DNA of 40,023 nucleotides. It comes from an uncultured Bacteroidales bacterium. GTDB taxonomy: Bacteria > Bacteroidota > Bacteroidia > Bacteroidales > Paludibacteraceae. Shown here in pieces: positions 21,701 to 28,097 of this stretch. The notes beneath the pieces are model-generated. The model searched no databases and was not told where the DNA came from. It was given only the letters and a program-made list of their open reading frames with translations. The first letter of the stretch is position 1; each line of letters opens with the position of its first letter. Both the position numbers and the translations under genes were made by a program. Location of the stretch: NCBI GenBank assembly GCA_902779705.1, contig CACZCR010000014.1:1-40023 (forward strand), read 5' to 3'.

Positions 21701-22413
21701 TGAGAAACTGATACAAAACTCATATCAGAAGTCACAGAGACACCCTGCTTACTAGATACACCAGAGTTACTAGGGAACGCACCATCATCAAAGCCATTTT
21801 CTCCAGTTTTGTATCCCCAAGTAGCAAAATGTGACGTAAAAGGAGTAAAACTAATATGACCGATAATTAATCCCCATGCACCGCTAAATGTTTCTGTTGC
21901 ACGGATTGTATAATTCGTATTGGGGTCTATACCATCTGTTAGATCTACTACAAAACTTTCCGGACTGAAATCAGCCCATGTTTTCCATCCACCGCTATTT
22001 TTTGCTGTTGTCACATAAATGTCCTTAATTTTTGAATTATTTTGATATACGGCAAATAATGGCGTAACATTCCAAGCAAATGATCCGTATTTAATCTCTA
22101 CTTCGTATATGCCTGGCTCAATAGTAGTAGCCCATTCTACGTAGTCATAGTCCCTTGATGCGTAGCCACCATCAGGATTACTAAACGCTATACTACGCTC
22201 ATTATTGAATATATCAGAGCGTTGTATTTTTTGGAGGGTTGGAGATACAGGATTACTCGTGTTCTCGTAATTTAATGTTACTGTTCCAGTTCCACCAATA
22301 GCAATCGGATCTGCCCAAGCATTAAGTGATAAAAACAGTGCGAAGATAATACATAGAATTGTGGGGGGGGTATTCGCCGCCCAATGGGTTAAGGAAGTAA
22401 GTTTTGTTTTCAT
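15799..22413 (-). CDS. giant repeat-containing secreted surface protein (2204 residues)
   Basis: A signal peptide with a long n-region ends near LSLNAWA (residue 34). Order of parts: a jelly-roll region (about 36-350), an InlB-like B-repeat (361-440), a Listeria-Bacteroides Flg_new repeat (447-514, TWDLNGGTVTT to TYTAQW), a beta-sandwich/Fn3-like stretch (520-778), and three tandem repeats of about 260 residues (785-1575). Each of these contains PGKYE..YGR..L, VYVQGYDQF or RLYVQGYDQF and a closing InlB-type unit (GETYTMPAHDVT). Three jelly-roll repeats of about 140 residues follow (1594-2004). The C-terminus is a GDYGTICLPYAV domain and a tail (KYIENGHLFIIRDGKTYNAQ). It is likely an adhesin or glycan-binding surface protein. 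The catalytic role, if any, is unknown. A C8 tract lies in the signal-peptide region. Confidence 0.88.
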   Translation of the reverse strand: MKTKLTSLTHWAANTPPTILCIIFALFLSLNAWADPIAIGGTGTVTLNYENTSNPVSPTLQKIQRSDIFNNERSIAFSNPDGGYASRDYDYVEWATTIEPGIYEVEIKYGSFAWNVTPLFAVYQNNSKIKDIYVTTAKNSGGWKTWADFSPESFVVDLTDGIDPNTNYTIRATETFSGAWGLIIGHISFTPFTSHFATWGYKTGENGFDDGAFPSNSGVSSKQGVSVTSDMSFVSVSQGTYAYKFGSESYVEIYVGAGRVITDIATSVLCDGNLGGEELQISFSSSTPFNQADASKPVTFASNSWSDYCCTSNPSLISLSASIPEGTKSAKITKSASATHDNYLYRLKVVAEDAGGDSGDEHTVYFESSNNNYGTVDVASISSVPDASTVSIDNNVLTLNGTDVTATPVSATAEYTYAFSNWSVSNGDEITENQTITATFTRTANSYTLTWDLNGGTVTTAGTGAAVNATGTPNSSVAYGTAITAPVVSKAGYSFVGWNATPSSTMPAANTTYTAQWQGVPAVTNLNAAVDDDDVTISWTNYNKLDLTSDNAKEEGWNDYGTINSRSVANGVLTVSYTTDAEWAWKSIEIPLSREMNHVTSIDMQYTYNNAQAKDGNNEGGIAPYMMYNEDGGWTCFWKRSDPTSLGFWASNVTEYTNYNLTPDQILGNTGSGSYDNQRLIHKVGLLIDPAVASSGTFTVKDICINTTDGQTTLDEIKVIRKLNSAPTSISDGDEVYSGVLNTFTDNNLENGTYYYAVYARKGSNYSEAVTTGPVQIGPETYGLSLHEPGKYEDDGEGGYGRTLKTVGDYQYEVYRFAYVNDKGALYAGSESTVTNGYALITNATSSESVGDGWVAVKPYSYVNSAYTIDAEFAGSCIFPRFGNSDYLRLYVQGYDQFSFAGRDDSDKSTGYFKIKIDGVEQDYTINRANHITRYSLTANEPHIIEITGANSDYHNRLFGFSLRLPVDDTPRSVTYAKGNVAVTGDLPSNTSYAPETEVTLPEKGNLTWTGHVFIGWDDGTKRYAAGETYTMPAHDVTLTAQWAEIHQPGKYETPEGEDGYGRSLTSVNNREYEVYRFAKVDSKGALYAGSVTTATDGHMIFNNAAEKTEIIGDNWIFVKPYDYSSTIYTLNAEFTCSSGYARIRNNSYVRLYVQGYDQFAFAGRDDDDGDLTGNFVVKIDGVTQDYTINRENHISDRYSLTSNDLHVIEITAVDDDYHNRLFGFSLRLPVDDTPRSLTYAKGDEEVTGDLPTNTSYAPLAEFTLPNKGNLAWAGHAFIGWSDGSNRYAAGETYTMPAHDVTFTAQWAEIHQPGKYETATASGGYGRTLQTYNNREYEVYEVAVAESKGALYAGPSTEVTNGYQIFTNATNATEIIGDNWVYVKARDYNADIRAFGNEFGQLNSEGTLSPQSARLDNVSYVRLYVQGYDQFTFIGIDSYENIPNNYFVIKIDGVTQSYTPDADHYNYTRYDLDESIAHVIEVTANSSDYHNRFFGFSLRLPADDTQRSVTYAKGNEAVTGDLPASGSYVWGETFDLPAQGTLSWTEHYFIGWNDGTATYAPGYTYTMPREAVTFTAQWLAPEYIPTTTSLNSTNVYVSPGTVEFNVDGEGDDEECINIAGKQTAEWKVYFTRGIYKLNMLYGTTSGGVNVTFKIFDGDTELTAYTRNDNHNDGSGVHLYNAKWDLDLRTIDENKLYTVKVIDTWGDTSSKPRVGSLNFSIVSPIVLSDTPVQLTHENVTFSPGTYNMDVDGIDGDETCVDIRDQQKADWLVQITPGYYQISMLYGTPGGTVKVQVMIIDAETGEPVEGKVTTEDIHYSGSSFLAKWGMDLRTGIDENKTYFVRVKDVFGGDGSKPEVAYINMVSADPITVSSSVKTKLDHNNVTTPYTIEPFDIEDNGSNETCLFIGDNNQADWLVKIAPITYNIRVRYGRTTGTRLTLYIIDGSNHVVWNSDTRPTPSGRYEVWEINGIDLSDKVNATDEYIIRIKDDYDGAGSKPYIEYIEFIPKVTHTRTNLRAGDYGTICLPYAVAAADRNGAELFELEQWADNGASLTISQLDADEDMEAGKPYIFQATANTATFSYYPEGDAAEAQTYNGLIGKYEEMEIPMNDDNYIIYNNKLYLVNSANIWVGANRAYIHKGGAPMNQAPANRRRVTLGVYGTQTATGFDPVTGNPSSVTLKYIENGHLFIIRDGKTYNAQGQVVK
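16400..17640 (-). repeat. three jelly-roll-like protein repeats
   Basis: Within the giant gene, three units of about 140 residues share SPGT..F.VDG..GDE.C..I, then ADW.V...PG.Y...MLYG, then D.DLR...DE...Y.V.V.D..GG..SKP. This looks like a carbohydrate-binding-module-type beta-sandwich repeated in tandem; the third copy is the most diverged. Confidence 0.75.
17690..20058 (-). repeat. three tandem repeats of about 260 codons
   Basis: Units begin near 20058, 19275 and 18480. Their DNA is still very similar in the InlB-like part (for example GCCCATTGAGCAGT recurs), while the YVQGYDQF part has diverged. This suggests duplication within the gene and possible recombination between copies. Confidence 0.8.
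22363..22370 (-). repeat. C8 homopolymer in the signal-peptide coding region
   Basis: Eight G on the plus strand, C8 in the sense strand, covering codons 15-17 (Thr-Pro-Pro) of the 2204-residue protein. A change of one or two units would shift the frame before the mature protein begins. It is the only G/C tract of this length I noticed in the window. Confidence 0.8.
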
Positions 22414-22507
22414 GATAGTATAGTTTTTGAGTTAATGTTTTTGCTTTGGTTATATTCTGCACTCTTGATGCAGATGGTATAGATTCGTAGGATTCCGGCC
22501 TACAGGC

Positions 22508-22665
22508 TTATAAATCTCCGGACCAGCCGTGGCCGAGATCCCAATGCTCGTCGTAGCGGAACTCAAAGTACGGCAGAGCAAAATAGCGCTCCAATAAAGC
22601 CGTCAACTCATCCTCAATGTCCTTCGCCCACTGGCCCACAAATCACTACGTGATAACGTTGTCAT
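22508..22665 (-). pseudogene. possible decayed small gene
   Basis: Directly behind the promoter at 22691-22722. An ATG at 22665 opens MTTLSRSDLWASG, but that frame stops early. A second frame then reads GQWAKDIEDELTALLERYFA and LPYFEFRYDEHWDLGHGW before a stop at 22508. One frameshift near 22615-22640 would join them into a protein of about 52 residues. Alternatively the second frame is the tail of another lost gene, since upstream it reads IVEYCAHDNVIT and then two stops. No family recognised. The rest of 22414-22754 shows only a small hairpin (22457-22473) and no other gene. Confidence 0.35.
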
Positions 22666-22690
22666 GCGCGCAATACTCCACTATCGGGTG

Positions 22691-22722
22691 CAAAGGTACG
22701 AAAAAAAATTCATATATGCAAA
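22691..22722 (-). promoter_or_regulatory. promoter upstream of the giant surface gene
   Basis: Minus-strand TTTG (22719-22722), a 20-nt spacer, then TACCTTTG (22691-22698). The -33 is extended as TTTGCATATATG. It is the nearest recognisable promoter for the gene starting at 22413, which would give a leader of about 270 nt containing the decayed fragment. Confidence 0.75.
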
Positions 22723-22754
22723 TTTTTGTGCACTTTTTTTCCAATTAGCGGTAT

Positions 22755-23136
22755 TTAGTCGTTTTTGTCCTCATTTAACGGCAATTCTTGTGCCGGAGCT
22801 TCTTCTATAGGGCGGATATAGTCCGAGGCACGTTCAGAGGAAATTACCGGATGCCCTAAACGACTTTCTATATCTTCCCCTGAAATCAGCAACATCCGTA
22901 AGGCGTCTCTTACCATCCGCAGCAGGTAATTTCAAAGCGTTACAATTTGTAACGGTTTCATTCCCCTCATCATGCAAACGCTTTTTTAGAACTCTCCAAT
23001 AGACTTGGGGGTTGTCACTCTCTGTTAATACTTGTACTATATCTACGACTGAGAAATAGTACTTTTCCTGCTCTTCGTCCCAGACGATGCGGACTTTCTT
23101 TCCTTCAAAAAGTTGTATGGCAAAATTGTCTTCCAT
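22755..23136 (-). pseudogene. internally deleted BRO-N/DinD-like protein gene
   Basis: ATG at 23136 behind AAGGAGTG. The first 80 or so residues (IQLFEGKKVRIVWDEEQEKY, then YFSVVDIVQVLTESDNPQVY, RRLTDVAD) are a clear BRO-N type domain of the Bacteroidota antirepressor/DinD-like family, usually about 250-300 residues long. After TDVAD the frame runs into unrelated codons and stops at 22834. In the +1 frame the sequence resumes as ISGEDIESRLGHPVISSERA and ends at 22755, which resembles the C-terminal IE..TGKPVVS segment of the same family. A large internal deletion with a frame change near 22882-22888 explains this. Its promoter looks intact, so a short peptide may still be made. Confidence 0.75.
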
Positions 23137-23156
23137 AGTAACACTCCTTCTCGATG

Positions 23157-23188
23157 CAAAGGTACGAAAAATTTTTCATATATGCAAA
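23157..23188 (-). promoter_or_regulatory. promoter of the BRO-N pseudogene
   Basis: Minus-strand TTTG (23185-23188), a 20-nt spacer, TACCTTTG (23157-23164). Together with the flanks it is nearly the same 35 bases as the promoter at 22691-22722, differing at about three positions in the spacer A/T run. Confidence 0.8.
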
Positions 23189-23289
23189 TAAAAATAGTAT
23201 TTTTATTAAATTGCATAGTACGCAAGGTTGATCGAATCACACAATAACCACGCAATAATCACCCTATAATCACCCAATGGCAGTAGGTT

Positions 23290-23314
23290 GCAGCCCGTTG
23301 TTTATGCGGGCTGT
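23290..23314 (-). terminator. hairpin after the 1575-residue gene (weak terminator candidate)
   Basis: Stem CAGCCCG with CGGGCTG around a 9-nt loop, about 50 nt after the stop at 23366. There is no T run on the minus strand, so it may be only a 3'-end stabilising hairpin. The rest of 23190-23365 holds nothing I recognise. Confidence 0.35.
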
Positions 23315-23365
23315 CGGGTTATAGACGGCGGAGTTTCACATTGCGCGAACATATACGCCAATCAA

Positions 23366-26300
23366 TCACTCCACAAGGAGGAGGTTGCCGGTGCCGTTGT
23401 AGAGGCGGGTGCCGATTTGGATGTAGAATAGGCCGTTGTCGATGAACTTGATCGGCTGGTCACTATCCGGATCTTGATTGTCCGGAATCAACTGATCGGC
23501 ACGACGGGTGATGACAAACCGACGCGTAGCCGCTCCGCACTTGAAGCTATACTCTACTCCATCCTTGAGTTCGGTATAGAGACCGGTCTCGGTATCGAGC
23601 AGGTAGAGGTTATCGGTTACGGGGTTACCGGAGATCTCTGCCGAGATCGTGTAGGTCTTGTGGTTGCCGCCGTCGAAAGTGATCTCGGCTCCGTCGATCT
23701 GAGGCAATGCCGCAACCGCCATCGGTCCGTCGGCAGTTAGAACAGACATGGTGATGTCGCTGTTCTCCGAACGTGCCTTATAGCCATCCCAACCGTTGTC
23801 AAAACGCGGTGTGAACTGCTCACCCGATAGGATGTAGAGTTCGTCCTCCGAACCGTAGCCGCTGACGCGCAGTCGTAAGATTGAGGGGTTATGGGTTACG
23901 GGTGACGGGTTATGGGTTACGGTTTGAGGGGCGCGGAGAGGCGTGGTATTGACACCTGCCAAGGCCGGCGTATAGATCGAACGCAGATAGTCGATAGTGA
24001 GCGTGGTCGCCTGGCGTGTGTGAACAAAGAAGCCCTGCATCGGAGGGATGACACTGAGTCCACCGGCTATATACGGCGCCGCATTGATCGGCAAAGTGTT
24101 ATACTGTCCACGTGCTGTCGCATCGCCAGCACCATAATTGCCCTGATACTGCATAGCATCCTCATAGGTGCCGGCATTCATGATATAGACCGTTGCATCG
24201 GCTGCACCAAAGTCCGCCGGAGTGAGGCTGGCGATATCGATTGGTGCCACCCATGAGTTGGCCACAAACGCGAAGCCCGGATAAGCGCCTTGGTCGTTAT
24301 AGGGAACGGGTATCGACTGCGTTGCGGGGTTATGGAGCGTACCGGACAACAGATAGCGCTGCTCGGCGTTCTGTGTCATACAGTATCCGGTGAAGGGCGA
24401 CAGTTTGCCCGCCAACGAATCGACGCGTTGCCAATTGCCGCCGGTCTTGTAGTTAGGCGTGTTGGTCCACTGATAGAACGTAGCCTTTGGGTACGCCTGG
24501 CTGATGAGCGCCTCGCCCTGCAGCGGATAACCCATGTACTGCCAAACGGGGAAGAGTTGACTCATGTCAGTAGCACGGGAGTAGAAATCGACGGTAGCCG
24601 GTATATTGCTATTGTCTTGTCCGAGAATGAGCGCACCGTTGCCCGTGGCATCCGATTGGATGATGACGGCATTAGCCTGATCGGGTGCTATCCAGTGATG
24701 TGCTACCAGCAGAGCACCGGTAGGCAGCACGGTCAACGAAGGATTGCCGGCCGACTCGATGGTCAGGTCGTAGGTCTGCGCGGTAGGTATATCCACCCGG
24801 CAGGAACGGCGAATGACTGCACTGTCGGCGATGTTAGGTATACGGCTGTAGGACGGCCACCAGTTCTTTGGATCGGACCAGCGCTGCGTGCCGTTGTTGT
24901 CGTCAAACACCAATTCGGCCTCAATCACATTGAGCGTAGCCGTCACCGTACGTTCGCAGTCGATGAACTCGTGCGTGATCGTATAGGTGAAGACGTAGGT
25001 ACCTAACTCCGATGGAGTATAGGTGATGGGTGATTGACCGAGCGGAGACTGTGGGCCACCGTTGATGCTCACCGTCAGTGTGCCGGTCTCGTCGGTTCCC
25101 GGTGCAGAGAGGGAGATGGTGACAGGACGCGTGATCTTGATCTCGGTCACCGGTATAGTGATCACCGGCTCCGGACCGCAGTCATAGACGTGGATAGTGA
25201 CTTGATCGGATGTCTCGCAGCTGATCTTGGTGTGCGAAACGGTATAGGTGAGGACATACGTGCCGACTGCGTCGGGCGTGAAGGTTACGGATGAGGGGTT
25301 ATGGGTTACGGGTGACGGGGTGCCGCCATCTTTGCTGACGGTCAGTGTAGCGGTCTCTACCGGCAGTACAGCAGACAGGGTCAGGTTGGCCGATTCGCCC
25401 AGCTTGAGCGTGGTCTTGTCGGCCGATATATCCGCGGGCGTACCGCAGTCATAGACCTCGAGCGTCACATTCGCCGAACGGGTACACTCGATGTACGCAT
25501 GGGTGATGGTATAGGTCAGCGTATAGGTGCCGGCTGCAGTGGGCGTGAAGGTCGGATTGGAGAACGTGGTCGATACGGGTTGAGGGGTTCCGCCGTTCAG
25601 GCTATAAGTGACCGTACAAGTCTCGTCAGCACCCGGTGTGGAGAGGGTCATCGAGACGGTCTCTCCGAGTTTGATTTCGGTTTTGCTAAGACTGATCGTC
25701 GCCTCCGGACCGCAGTCATAGACGTGGATAGTGACCTGCGACGAGGTCTCACAACCGAGTGCGGTATTGGAGATCGTGTAGGTAATGACATACGTGCCGA
25801 CTGCGTCGGGCGTGAAGGTTACGGGTGAGGGGTTATGGGTTACGGGTGACGGGGTGCCACCATCCTTGCTGACGGTCAGTGTAGCGGTCTCGCCATCGGT
25901 AGCATTGGGCAGACGTGAGAGGGTGAGACTGGCCGATTCGCCGAGTTTGAGAGTAGTCTTGTCAGTGGTCAGGCCTGCCGGGTCGCCACAGTTAGACGCG
26001 CGCACGGTTACCTGCGCTGTACGCGAACAATCGATATACGCGTGCGTGATCGTGTAGGTGAAGACATAGGTGCCTTCGTCGGTTGGGGTAAAGGTTACGG
26101 GTGAGGGGTTAGCGGTTAGGGGTTGAGGGGTGCCGCCGTCTTTGGAGACAGTCAGTGTAGCCGTCTCGTCAGCTCCCGTAGCGGAGAGCGTGAGGGTGAC
26201 GGGTGTGTTGGGTTGCACCTTGGTCAGGTTGGCCGTGATGTCGATGTCCGGTCCGCAGTCATAAACTTGGATAGTCACCGACTGGCTGGTAGCCTGACAA

Positions 26301-28093
26301 CCGGAAGGCGTGATGGTATAAGTGATGACATATTCGCCTACTTGCGTCGGCGTAAATGTCATGGGTGAGGGTTTAGTGGTTAGGGTTTGAGGGGTTCCGC
26401 CGTTGAGGCTGTAGGTCATCGACTTGGTCTCACCCGAAGCGGGGTTGTTATAGGTTAGTTTGGCGGACTCGCCGAGTTTGAGCACGGTCTTGTCGGTGGA
26501 CAGTTGGGCTGCCGTGCCGCAAGGCTCTACTACGACGGTCTTGGTGGCTTCGGACTGACATTCGGTCACACGTGGGTCGCCGTGTTTGATAGCCCACTTG
26601 AACACATACGTACCCGGTTCGGTAGGTGTATAAGGCTGCGTAGGATCGATCACTACCGGATCGCCGCCGTCCTTGGAGACGGTATAGGTGCCCACCAGTC
26701 CTGCCTCGGGTGTAGAAGGACCTAAGTCGATGGCTGTCCCCACTTTGACCTTGTCGGCAAACCATTTGTTGAACTTAGCCGTACCCCACCCGCAGTGGTA
26801 CCAGAGCACCTGGCAAGTGGCCGTACGCGTACAGCCTGCCTTGGTATTGGTGATGGTATAGGTGTAGGTATAGGTGCCTTGAGTATAACATGTATGCGCA
26901 AAATTAGGATAGGTGTTCGGATAGACAGAGCCTGATGCGCCGCCATCACTGGTGAAAGTGACCTTTGCGGTCTCGTCTGTACCGGGTGCCGGGGAACAGG
27001 TGAAGGTCACTTTCTCACCGTACTTGATCACGTCTGCATCCGGAGTGATGGATATATCGCCGCCGTTGGCATAGACACGAATGGTCATCACTTTCGACTC
27101 GCGGTAGCAGGACGGGTTGGAGGGGTTGTCAATCACATACTTGAACTGATACAATCCCGGCAAGTCGGTGGTCCAAGTGCCGACAGTGGTGGACGGATGT
27201 GAACCATCCGGTTGCACCATATAGACAATCTTACCCACTTCGCCGTCAGCCAGTGTGCCGCCGGATACGCCGGTCTGGGTGGTCTCGCCTTCGCAGATAG
27301 CGTTCTTCTGCACGCCTAAGGTCGGTACCGAACCGCAAGTAGGGCTGTCAACCAATATACGTACCGGGTCGGTATACATGAAACACTCGGTGCCATCCTG
27401 CATCATGACCGAATAGGTACCACCGTCGGATGGCTGCACATTGGTGATGATCAGTTGGGGTTGATTGAATCCCCAAACGAAGGTGTATCGGGTGTCGGTA
27501 GTGTCGAGCGCTACGCCGTTGTGGTACCAAGTGTAGATATGGTCCCCACCATAGGCCGTGGTAGTGGCGGTGATGGTCACTGTCTGGCCAGAGCTGTACG
27601 AACCGCCGGAAGTGATGGTGAAAGAGGTGCCGGAGAAAGTGGGACACGGGTCGGTAGACGAACCAACCACTACGGTAAACTTGCCCGACTTGGTGCCTCC
27701 GGGACAGCTTGGGGTGGTCACTACGCAGTAGTAGATATAGCGGCTGTTGTTCTCGTCGGTGGCAGGTTTGAAGCCTTCGAACGTGCTGTGGTCGGTTTGC
27801 CAACTACAAGGCTGCGCGGTCGATTCACCGTCACTCTCCTTGTAACGATACCACTGGTAGGTGGCACCGGTGACATCACCGGACATAGTGGAGCTGGTGA
27901 ACTCCAGGTCCCAAGGTACACAGCCCATATTATAGGTCAGCGAACCATACAACACAGACGGGAAAGACGGACAGCCGGCTTCGGTCTGTGCTTCTACACG
28001 ACGGGACTGCACCATCCAAGGTGCCTCACTCTGCTGCGCCTCGGTATAGAGTGCCAGACACAGCGTACTTATAATGACCAACAGTTTTTTCAT
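23366..28093 (-). CDS. large secreted Ig-like repeat protein (adhesin-like)
   Basis: 1575 residues from the ATG at 28093. The longer frame from 28144 would start inside the upstream gene and before the signal peptide MKKLLVIISTLCLALYTEA. The N-terminal part has Ig/PKD-like domains with TYQWYRYKES and HIYTWYHNG. From about residue 433 to 1055 there are seven units of about 90 residues, each starting with a CG pair and ending in GTYV.TYTI....C.....V.V, with two Cys per unit that could form a disulfide. A conserved block (VFDDNNGTQRWSDPKNWW) opens a C-terminal domain shared with the upstream paralog. The protein ends in the tail IKFIDNGLFYIQIGTRLYNG. Likely a surface adhesin; no enzymatic motif. 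It starts 4 nt after the paralog stop. Confidence 0.88.
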   Translation of the reverse strand: MKKLLVIISTLCLALYTEAQQSEAPWMVQSRRVEAQTEAGCPSFPSVLYGSLTYNMGCVPWDLEFTSSTMSGDVTGATYQWYRYKESDGESTAQPCSWQTDHSTFEGFKPATDENNSRYIYYCVVTTPSCPGGTKSGKFTVVVGSSTDPCPTFSGTSFTITSGGSYSSGQTVTITATTTAYGGDHIYTWYHNGVALDTTDTRYTFVWGFNQPQLIITNVQPSDGGTYSVMMQDGTECFMYTDPVRILVDSPTCGSVPTLGVQKNAICEGETTQTGVSGGTLADGEVGKIVYMVQPDGSHPSTTVGTWTTDLPGLYQFKYVIDNPSNPSCYRESKVMTIRVYANGGDISITPDADVIKYGEKVTFTCSPAPGTDETAKVTFTSDGGASGSVYPNTYPNFAHTCYTQGTYTYTYTITNTKAGCTRTATCQVLWYHCGWGTAKFNKWFADKVKVGTAIDLGPSTPEAGLVGTYTVSKDGGDPVVIDPTQPYTPTEPGTYVFKWAIKHGDPRVTECQSEATKTVVVEPCGTAAQLSTDKTVLKLGESAKLTYNNPASGETKSMTYSLNGGTPQTLTTKPSPMTFTPTQVGEYVITYTITPSGCQATSQSVTIQVYDCGPDIDITANLTKVQPNTPVTLTLSATGADETATLTVSKDGGTPQPLTANPSPVTFTPTDEGTYVFTYTITHAYIDCSRTAQVTVRASNCGDPAGLTTDKTTLKLGESASLTLSRLPNATDGETATLTVSKDGGTPSPVTHNPSPVTFTPDAVGTYVITYTISNTALGCETSSQVTIHVYDCGPEATISLSKTEIKLGETVSMTLSTPGADETCTVTYSLNGGTPQPVSTTFSNPTFTPTAAGTYTLTYTITHAYIECTRSANVTLEVYDCGTPADISADKTTLKLGESANLTLSAVLPVETATLTVSKDGGTPSPVTHNPSSVTFTPDAVGTYVLTYTVSHTKISCETSDQVTIHVYDCGPEPVITIPVTEIKITRPVTISLSAPGTDETGTLTVSINGGPQSPLGQSPITYTPSELGTYVFTYTITHEFIDCERTVTATLNVIEAELVFDDNNGTQRWSDPKNWWPSYSRIPNIADSAVIRRSCRVDIPTAQTYDLTIESAGNPSLTVLPTGALLVAHHWIAPDQANAVIIQSDATGNGALILGQDNSNIPATVDFYSRATDMSQLFPVWQYMGYPLQGEALISQAYPKATFYQWTNTPNYKTGGNWQRVDSLAGKLSPFTGYCMTQNAEQRYLLSGTLHNPATQSIPVPYNDQGAYPGFAFVANSWVAPIDIASLTPADFGAADATVYIMNAGTYEDAMQYQGNYGAGDATARGQYNTLPINAAPYIAGGLSVIPPMQGFFVHTRQATTLTIDYLRSIYTPALAGVNTTPLRAPQTVTHNPSPVTHNPSILRLRVSGYGSEDELYILSGEQFTPRFDNGWDGYKARSENSDITMSVLTADGPMAVAALPQIDGAEITFDGGNHKTYTISAEISGNPVTDNLYLLDTETGLYTELKDGVEYSFKCGAATRRFVITRRADQLIPDNQDPDSDQPIKFIDNGLFYIQIGTRLYNGTGNLLLVE
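23883..23930 (-). repeat. 21-bp coding microrepeat, 2 units
   Basis: Plus-strand GGGGTTATGGGTTACGGGTG units; sense codons read VTHNPSPVTHNPS. At the same place the upstream paralog has three units. Confidence 0.85.
25283..25320 (-). repeat. 21-bp coding microrepeat inside an Ig unit
   Basis: Sense strand encodes TPSPVTHNPSSVTF within the repeat loop after SKDGG, in the same frame as the other copies. Confidence 0.8.
25817..25854 (-). repeat. 21-bp coding microrepeat inside an Ig unit
   Basis: Encodes TPSPVTHNPSPVTF at the same loop position as the copy at 25283-25320. Confidence 0.8.
26093..26130 (-). repeat. diverged 21-bp coding microrepeat inside an Ig unit
   Basis: Encodes TPQPLTANPSPVTF. 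A more degenerate copy (TLTTKPSPMTF) lies at about 26357-26394. Confidence 0.7.
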
Positions 28094-28097
28094 AGCC

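Larger units (their letters stand above)
24930..26800 (-). repeat. tandem Ig-like units of about 90 codons
   Basis: Seven consecutive units in the 1575-residue protein. Their boundaries are marked by the CG of DCG(P/T) or similar near 26795, 26520, 26262, 25994, 25713, 25447 and 25180. Alternate units resemble each other most (KLGES type with ETATLTVSKDGGTP), which suggests that two-unit blocks were duplicated. Confidence 0.78.

Noticed and set aside
24290..25006. 238-codon plus-strand frame opposite the 1575-residue gene
   Set aside because: It is antisense to a protein with clear paralogy and repeats; it is not supported by any motif or promoter.
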